Of a stretch of 43,473 nt of DNA, positions 39,258 to 43,473 are shown piece after piece. Numbering within the stretch: position 1 is the first letter of the stretch; the number at the start of each line of letters is the position of its first letter. The DNA lies in contig JAUWZV010000005.1 of assembly GCA_030615105.1 (NCBI GenBank), positions 1 through 43,473 on the forward strand, in the 5' to 3' direction. Position numbers and translations under genes: made by a program. The notes beneath the pieces were generated by a model that did not search any database, was not told where the DNA came from, and was given only the letters and a program-made list of their open reading frames with translations. The DNA is from Desulfobacteraceae bacterium (lineage in GTDB: Bacteria; Desulfobacterota; DSM-4660; Desulfatiglandales; B25-G16).

Positions 39258-39745
39258 GGGGCAATGAGTCGGGACCAATCAATTGAAGTAAATCTTCTGG
39301 ATAGGCGATGATCATCATCCAGCATAGTAAATGTTAGATTGGTGAAAACCTTTTTGGAAATAGCCTGAATAGAGTTTGGGGGAATAACTTCGTCCTCTTT
39401 TCCATGAAAGACATAAACAGGAAGTATGAGTTTTTTCGATAGACATGGGGTAAATTCCGGGAGGTTAAGGGCCGGGGCAAGGAGGATGAGTTTTTTTACC
39501 CTGTCTGGATTTTGAAACACATATAAGGCAGCCATAAGCCCACCCAAAGAAGAGCCTATCATAATTATCCCTCTTTTATCTTTTAGGATATCGTTCAGTT
39601 TTAACATCCTGGCTGATATGTCACCTTCAAAGTCCGGTACAATCATTTCCGGAAAAAGGTCTCTAAAAAAGAGACCTTTTGTTCCCTGGCTGCTACTTTC
39701 TTGCCCGTGAATAAAGATAGTTGGGTTTTTTACTATTTTCCCCAT
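39230..39745 (-). CDS. YqiA/UPF0227-like alpha/beta hydrolase
   Basis: A 171-aa compact alpha/beta hydrolase. IFIHGQESSSQGTKG forms the oxyanion region, IGSSLGGLMAALY carries the nucleophile serine, FHGKEDEVIPP the acid and DDDHRL the histidine. Size and motifs fit the YqiA/UPF0227 esterase group; substrate unknown. Its start overlaps the upstream HTH gene by 13 nt, so the two are co-translated. Confidence 0.82.
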   Translation of the reverse strand: MGKIVKNPTIFIHGQESSSQGTKGLFFRDLFPEMIVPDFEGDISARMLKLNDILKDKRGIIMIGSSLGGLMAALYVFQNPDRVKKLILLAPALNLPEFTPCLSKKLILPVYVFHGKEDEVIPPNSIQAISKKVFTNLTFTMLDDDHRLSRRFTSIDWSRLIAPYSSNSTFQ

Positions 39746-40014
39746 GACCTTTTCCTGGCATCCAGGTCAAGGATCTTATTTTCCAGCTCAGCTATTCTTC
39801 TTTCAAGTTTCTCTATCCTCTTTTGCCTCTCTGTTTTGCCCTTTTTTCCCGTTATCTTCTTTTCAGCTTTTTGGGGGCCTGCTTCTTTGGCTATTCTATG
39901 AACGCTTGAGAGACTTACTCCACATTCTTTGGCTATCTTTCTCATGGGAAGTCCGCTTGCATAGGCTTCTATAACCTTTTGCTTTGTAGTTTCATTTATC
40001 TTTTTTCTTGCCAT
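39733..40014 (-). CDS. HTH protein with coiled-coil tail
   Basis: A 93-aa protein. The N-terminal helix-turn-helix TKQKVIEAYASGLPMRKIAK plus ECGVSLSSVHRIAKEAG resembles resolvase/transposase-type HTH_7 domains. A basic segment (KKITGKKGKTERQKR) and a coiled coil (IEKLERRIAELENKILDLD) follow. It probably binds DNA as a dimer. Co-translated with the hydrolase gene; whether it regulates it is unknown. Confidence 0.7.
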   Translation of the reverse strand: MARKKINETTKQKVIEAYASGLPMRKIAKECGVSLSSVHRIAKEAGPQKAEKKITGKKGKTERQKRIEKLERRIAELENKILDLDARKRSWGK

Positions 40015-40060
40015 TTTTAACTCCTTTCAAGATTTAGGTGTTTTGGTTCCTTAAACAATT

Positions 40061-40102
40061 TAATAAGCCTAAGGCTTATTAATAAGCCTTAGGCTTATTA
40101 AT
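40061..40102. repeat. Two tandem micro-palindromes
   Basis: AATAAGCC-TAA-GGCTTATT and AATAAGCC-TTA-GGCTTATT stand in tandem. They overlap the 3' end of the ubiquitin-like gene and encode its last residues NKPKAY. Confidence 0.6.
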
Positions 40103-40384
40103 TAAAGGTTTATCTCTGAGTCTTATTACTTTGCTAATATCAAGGGACTCAAAAATAGGGTATATACTGATCCTATCTCCCTCGCCAATAATGTGGTCAA
40201 AAGGAACTGATTTACTATTGACAAGAACAAGATCAACCTCCTCAGAAGGCACTCCCAGAGAGCAAATTGCCTCTTTGATAGTAGTTGGAACTTTTAGGGA
40301 TAGGCTGAATGTTATTTTTCTTTTTTTTTCAGGCAGATAATCATTCAGCTCTTCATAAAGGCGGAAATATGCTATATAGCTCAT
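40079..40384 (-). CDS. Mut7-C-type ubiquitin-like (MoaD/ThiS-fold) protein
   Basis: A 101-aa beta-grasp protein. AYFRLYEELNDYLPEKKRK, VPSEEVDLVLVNSKSVPFDH and GDRISIYPIFESLDISKVIR match the Ub-Mut7C domain, which is usually fused to a C-terminal Mut7-C PIN-like RNase domain. Here the RNase domain is absent: homology ends at RLRDKPL and the last codons come from micro-palindromes. It may be a truncated gene or a stand-alone form. No C-terminal GG for sulfur-carrier function is present. Confidence 0.72.
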   Translation of the reverse strand: MSYIAYFRLYEELNDYLPEKKRKITFSLSLKVPTTIKEAICSLGVPSEEVDLVLVNSKSVPFDHIIGEGDRISIYPIFESLDISKVIRLRDKPLINKPKAY

Positions 40385-40461
40385 GGAGGAAAACTTTTTG
40401 TTTAAATAATAGTTAATAGTTTGATAAAATAATAGGAAAATAATCTTATTAGGGGTTAGCC

Positions 40462-41184
40462 ATGTTTAAGATAACATATTTTTATTTTCTTTTGCTACTC
40501 ATTTTTTGCACAATATCCATAGGTGCATCTCGAAAAGACCTATTTACTGATCTTCGGGAGAGGATGGTCACCACCCAGATAATTGCCAGGGGGATAAAAG
40601 ATCCAAAGGTTATTGAGGCTATGAGAAAGGTGCCTCGGCATCTGTTCGTGCCAGAAAACATAAGAGGACGCGCCTATGACGATAGACCTCTACCTATTGG
40701 AGAGGGCCAGACAATTTCGCAGCCATATATAGTGGCATTTATGACTGAGGTCTTAAATCTATCCTCAGTGGATAAGGCTCTGGAAATAGGAACAGGCTCT
40801 GGTTACCAGGCAGCTATTTTAGCAGAGATTGTAAAGGAGGTATATACAATAGAGATAAGGCCTCGCTTGGGTGAGACGGCTCGAGAGAGATTGAAGGAGA
40901 TGGGATACAAAAACATTTTTGTAGAGATAGGAGATGGGTACAAAGGCTGGCCAGAAAAAGCGCCTTTTAATGCTGTAATAGTTACCTGTGCCCCTGAGAA
41001 GATTCCGAGACCACTTATTGATCAGCTTGCAGAGGGTGGAAGGATGATCATCCCTGTAGGAGAAGAGGGAAGCATACAGGAGCTGGTTCTTATGAAAAAA
41101 GAGAAGGGAATGATAATAAGAGAGGAGGTGATGAAGGTTCTTTTTGTCCCCATGATAACAGAGGAGGAGCTTAAGGCTCGATGA
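40462..41184 (+). CDS. pcm: Protein-L-isoaspartate O-methyltransferase, exported
   Basis: Repairs isoaspartyl residues in damaged proteins by AdoMet-dependent methylation. The 240-aa product has VPRHLFVPENIRGRAYDDRP, the substrate-binding GEGQTISQPYIVAFMTE, the AdoMet motif ALEIGTGSGYQAAILAE and VIVTCAPEKIPRPL. A hydrophobic N-terminus (MFKITYFYFLLLLIFCTISI followed by GAS) is a signal peptide, so it should act in the periplasm, unlike the cytoplasmic E. coli Pcm. It overlaps the convergent dehydrogenase gene by 14 nt. Confidence 0.92.
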   Translation: MFKITYFYFLLLLIFCTISIGASRKDLFTDLRERMVTTQIIARGIKDPKVIEAMRKVPRHLFVPENIRGRAYDDRPLPIGEGQTISQPYIVAFMTEVLNLSSVDKALEIGTGSGYQAAILAEIVKEVYTIEIRPRLGETARERLKEMGYKNIFVEIGDGYKGWPEKAPFNAVIVTCAPEKIPRPLIDQLAEGGRMIIPVGEEGSIQELVLMKKEKGMIIREEVMKVLFVPMITEEELKAR

Positions 41185-42190
41185 TTACCTTGATTGAATC
41201 TTGAGCCCTTTCAACAAGGCTGAATCCTTCACCTGCTCTTTCCAGGGGAAAACGATGGGTTATCATATCCTGTACGATGATATTTTTTGACCTGATCAAC
41301 TCTATCGCCTGACTTATATCTAAGGGAGAGCCGGCATAGGATGTGGTAATTGTTATTCCGTCATTCCAGATATCATATAAGGGCAGAGAAATATCGACCC
41401 CTGGCTCTGTAGGGGCGAAAATAAGGACAGTGCCTCCTCTATCAACGGTTTTACAGGCCATACGAATTGCCTCTATGACCCCAGCAGCAACTATTACTCT
41501 GTCAGCCAGACGCCCATTATTGGCCTCTTTAAGATGCTCGGGGATATTATCATCAGCCAGAAAAGCTGCCTTTGCCCCAAATTGTTCAGCAAATAACAGC
41601 CGTTTTTTATTTATGTCAGTTACCACTACAGAGCTTGCTCCTAAGGCCCTTGACAGCTTGAGATGGAGCAATCCTGCAATCCCTCCACCTATTATAAAGA
41701 CTGTTTGGCCTGGCTGTATGTGAGCAGTTTTTTGCCCCCTTAGAACACAGGCCAGTGGCTCAATAAATGTTCCCTCTTCATAGGAAATTTCTTCAGGCAA
41801 GATGAAAACCCCCCGGTCAAGATTGATCCCTGGAACCCTGATGAATTCGGCAAAGCCTCCGGGGTCAAAGTTTGTTTTTCTTAAGGTGTCACATACCGTA
41901 TAGTGGCCATTTAGGCAATAATGGCAAGTGTTACATGGGACATGGTGGGAGACAAAGACACGATCACCCACCTTATATTTTTTAATATTTTCCCCCACTT
42001 TAACTATCTCCCCTGTCATTTCATGACCGAGGACAATAGGGGCCTTTTTTATTCTATACCACTCAAGGACATCACTACCGCATATCCCACATGCATGCAT
42101 CTGGACCAATAACTCATCTGCCCCTATTTTTGGCACAGGGATTTCTTCCAGTCTTATATCCCTGTTATTGTAATACATCGCACATTTCAT
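41171..42190 (-). CDS. Zinc-dependent medium-chain dehydrogenase (polyol/threonine type)
   Basis: A 339-aa NAD(P)-dependent alcohol dehydrogenase. Catalytic zinc ligands lie in CGICGSD, GHEMTGEI and EPLACV; the structural zinc site is CNTCHYCLNGHYTVC. The Rossmann segment is FIIGGGIAGLLHLKLSRALG with TDINKKR, an acidic end suggesting NAD. Related to sorbitol and threonine dehydrogenases, but the substrate is not clear. It follows the LsrF-like aldolase and inositol-phosphate synthase genes on the same strand, so a sugar-alcohol or cyclitol substrate is plausible. Confidence 0.87.
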   Translation of the reverse strand: MKCAMYYNNRDIRLEEIPVPKIGADELLVQMHACGICGSDVLEWYRIKKAPIVLGHEMTGEIVKVGENIKKYKVGDRVFVSHHVPCNTCHYCLNGHYTVCDTLRKTNFDPGGFAEFIRVPGINLDRGVFILPEEISYEEGTFIEPLACVLRGQKTAHIQPGQTVFIIGGGIAGLLHLKLSRALGASSVVVTDINKKRLLFAEQFGAKAAFLADDNIPEHLKEANNGRLADRVIVAAGVIEAIRMACKTVDRGGTVLIFAPTEPGVDISLPLYDIWNDGITITTSYAGSPLDISQAIELIRSKNIIVQDMITHRFPLERAGEGFSLVERAQDSIKVIIEP

Positions 42191-42372
42191 AGTATTGGTT
42201 ATTCGTTACTTGTTACTCGTTACTGGTTTGAACATAGCGCACCTTCGGTGCGGACCTGCCCGCCCCTACAAGTACTTAAAAAGGAAATTCCTATACAATC
42301 AAGTTTCGAGTTTCCAATTTCAAATAACGTCCCTCGTTGCTATTTACTGCATACTCCATACTACTTACTGCT
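42190..42372. repeat. Period-7 arrays and CGCACC-TTC-GGTGCG palindrome
   Basis: GGTTATTCGTTACTTGTTAC followed by TCGTTACTGG opens the spacer. The palindrome CGCACC-TTC-GGTGCG is at 42238-42252, a CCTGCCCGCC unit follows, and TTACTGCATACTCCATACTA with CTTACTGCTTAG runs into the aldolase stop codon. Confidence 0.5.
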
Positions 42373-43152
42373 TAGTTCTTGGTAAAGTTCCCGGGCCTCT
42401 TGGGGCGTTGCATTGTTGTGAATAATGATATTTAATGCCCTCATCATAGGGACTGGATGTGGGCTTTGCCAAACATTTCTCCCCAGATTCACCCCTATTG
42501 CTCCCTTTTGAATACCATCATAAACAAATTCAAATACCTCAAGCTCTGTCTCACATTTTGGGCCACCTGCAATAACAATAGGAACAGGACAACCTTCTGT
42601 TACAGTTTCAAAATCCTGGGGGCAGTAATATGTTTTTACAATCCTTGCTCCCAATTCAGCGGCAATTCGAGAGCTCAGGCTAAGATACCTGGCTTCCCTT
42701 TTTTCCAGTTCCTTACCCACTGCTGTTACGGCCATAACAGGAATGCCATATGGTTCACATTGATTAACAAGCTGGGCAAGGTTGGTCAATGTCTGCTTCT
42801 CATAATCAGAACCCACAAATATAGAGATACCAACGGCAGCAGCATTGAGCTTGATGATCTCGTCTATTGATGTGGTAAGGGTCTCATTAGCCAAGTCAGA
42901 GCCGATTATACTGGTGCCTCCGGAAACCCTCAGGATGATCGGGGTTTGGCAGTTGGGAGGAACTGATGAGCGTAGTATACCTCTGGTGACAAAGAGGCCG
43001 TCAGCATAGGGAAGGAGTCCTTTTATTGTCTCAGATGGTTTTTCCAGGCAACTGGTAGGACCCTGGAAATAGCCATGATCTATAGGCAAAAACTGGCAGC
43101 GGCCATCTTCCTTGATTAATCTGGAAAGTCTGTTTTCAATACCCCAGTCCAT
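42361..43152 (-). CDS. LsrF/DhnA-type class I aldolase
   Basis: A 263-aa TIM-barrel enzyme of the DhnA aldolase family. The start MDWGIENRLSRLIKED, FLPIDHGYFQGPTSCLEKPS, VTRGILRSSVPP, the Schiff-base lysine in ARIVKTYYCPQDF and PVPIVIAGGPK follow the LsrF pattern nearly throughout. LsrF is a thiolase acting on phospho-AI-2 products; no lsr genes are here, so another sugar-phosphate aldol or thiolase reaction is likely. GGAGG precedes the ATG. It lies between inositol-phosphate synthase and a zinc dehydrogenase. Confidence 0.87.
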   Translation of the reverse strand: MDWGIENRLSRLIKEDGRCQFLPIDHGYFQGPTSCLEKPSETIKGLLPYADGLFVTRGILRSSVPPNCQTPIILRVSGGTSIIGSDLANETLTTSIDEIIKLNAAAVGISIFVGSDYEKQTLTNLAQLVNQCEPYGIPVMAVTAVGKELEKREARYLSLSSRIAAELGARIVKTYYCPQDFETVTEGCPVPIVIAGGPKCETELEVFEFVYDGIQKGAIGVNLGRNVWQSPHPVPMMRALNIIIHNNATPQEARELYQELSSK

Positions 43153-43164
43153 ATAATCCTCCTT

Positions 43165-43250
43165 CTCTTAAAGCATGCAGTATGCAGAAAAAAAGTACGC
43201 AGTTATCTCCTTGTTGCCTACTGCTTACTCCTTACTGTCTACTCGGCTTA
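43165..43250. repeat. Period-7 array before the aldolase gene
   Basis: AAAGCATGCAGTATGCAG, GCCTACTGCTTACTCCTTAC and TGTCTACTCGG repeat a 7-bp TTACTSC-like theme up to the inositol-phosphate synthase stop codon. Confidence 0.45.
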
Positions 43251-43473
43251 GTCTTCTCTTTTTCCTTGAATAAAATCCTCTGTGAGTCTATATGCCTCAT
43301 CATCTGTATACTGTTTTGGGGGATGCTTCATAAAATATGCGGAGGGAGAATACAGGATGCCCCCTTTACCTCTCTCAAGAGCAAGCTTACAACATCTTAT
43401 TGCATCAATCACTACCCCACCAGAGTTTGGAGAATCTTCCACAGAAAGTCGCAGCTCTAAGTTCATAGGGACA
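43248..43473 (-). CDS. Myo-inositol-1-phosphate synthase, C-terminal end (partial)
   Basis: The last 70-odd residues only. [31 protein letters not shown] and [13 protein letters not shown] are characteristic of the C-terminus of bacterial/archaeal inositol-3-phosphate synthase, which converts glucose 6-phosphate to inositol phosphate using NAD. The internal ATG used in the track is not the start; the gene continues past the right edge. It is upstream in orientation of the aldolase and dehydrogenase genes. Confidence 0.88.
   Translation of the reverse strand, partial: VPMNLELRLSVEDSPNSGGVVIDAIRCCKLALERGKGGILYSPSAYFMKHPPKQYTDDEAYRLTEDFIQGKRED

Overview
This 43.5 kb window looks like a chromosome segment from an uncultured Gram-negative bacterium of the Desulfobacterota/Nitrospirota kind. 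The evidence is an outer-membrane secretin, an MSHA-type pilus operon, an NtrC-family regulator with a sigma-54 promoter, CHASE2 and FecR-TPR proteins, and very many interspersed palindromic repeats. The taxonomic call is an inference from gene content, not a match to a known genome.

Layout. (1) 1-3.5 kb, minus strand: a defence-like accessory segment. It holds a small 54-aa ORF coupled to an 809-aa SMC/RloC-like ATPase with a zinc hook and a C-terminal HEPN-like RX4H motif, an attC-like hairpin site just after it, the start of another small gene, and a decayed tyrosine recombinase. (2) 3.7-4.5 kb: triosephosphate isomerase. (3) 5.2-8.5 kb, plus strand: a toxin-antitoxin island with Phd/PIN, MntA/HepT and DUF5678 genes, an antitoxin with a broken RelE-like toxin, plus remnants of a flippase, a second PIN protein, a retropepsin-like protein and a group II intron reverse transcriptase. 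(4) 8.6-13.3 kb: CHASE2 adenylate cyclase, FecR-TPR secreted protein, TPR pseudogene.

(5) 13.4-35.1 kb, almost all minus strand: a type IV pilus / MSHA-like locus. The order of transcription from 35.1 kb is GspE/MshE ATPase, GspF/MshG, a PilM-PilN fusion, PilO/MshJ, PilP/MshK, a secretin split by one frameshift, an ExeA/MshM ATPase with a SPOR domain, an MshN/GspB-like TPR protein, and a PilS-like histidine kinase. Then come a GIY-YIG gene embedded in REP repeats, an NtrC-family response regulator, two GspG-like prepilins behind a sigma-54 promoter, a small membrane coiled-coil protein, an O-antigen-ligase/TPR protein, and three related large pseudopilins sharing a C-terminal HHGxHA motif. 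The kinase, regulator, sigma-54 promoter and two TCTACT-N3-AGTAGA palindromes suggest a self-contained regulatory circuit for prepilin expression. No prepilin peptidase or retraction ATPase is in the window.

(6) 35.2-38.6 kb: REP-associated transposase remnant, stand-alone AICAR transformylase, FolE2, and tRNA-Pro followed by a tiny GIY-YIG element ending in a duplicated tRNA 3' end. (7) 38.7-43.5 kb: HNH endonuclease, small hydrolase with HTH partner, Mut7-C-type ubiquitin-like protein, exported PCMT, and a minus-strand cluster of myo-inositol-phosphate synthase (partial), LsrF-like aldolase and zinc dehydrogenase.

Interspersed repeats form several families: REP-like GTCATTCCCGC palindromes, a CCACCAAGGCACAAAG family, GC-rich CCTGCCCGCC palindromes, a TTTTTACGA MITE with 23-bp direct repeats, tiny GCC-NNN-GGC palindromes, and degenerate period-7/8 arrays. 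They sit mainly at gene junctions and in places supply the last codons or the upstream extension of genes.
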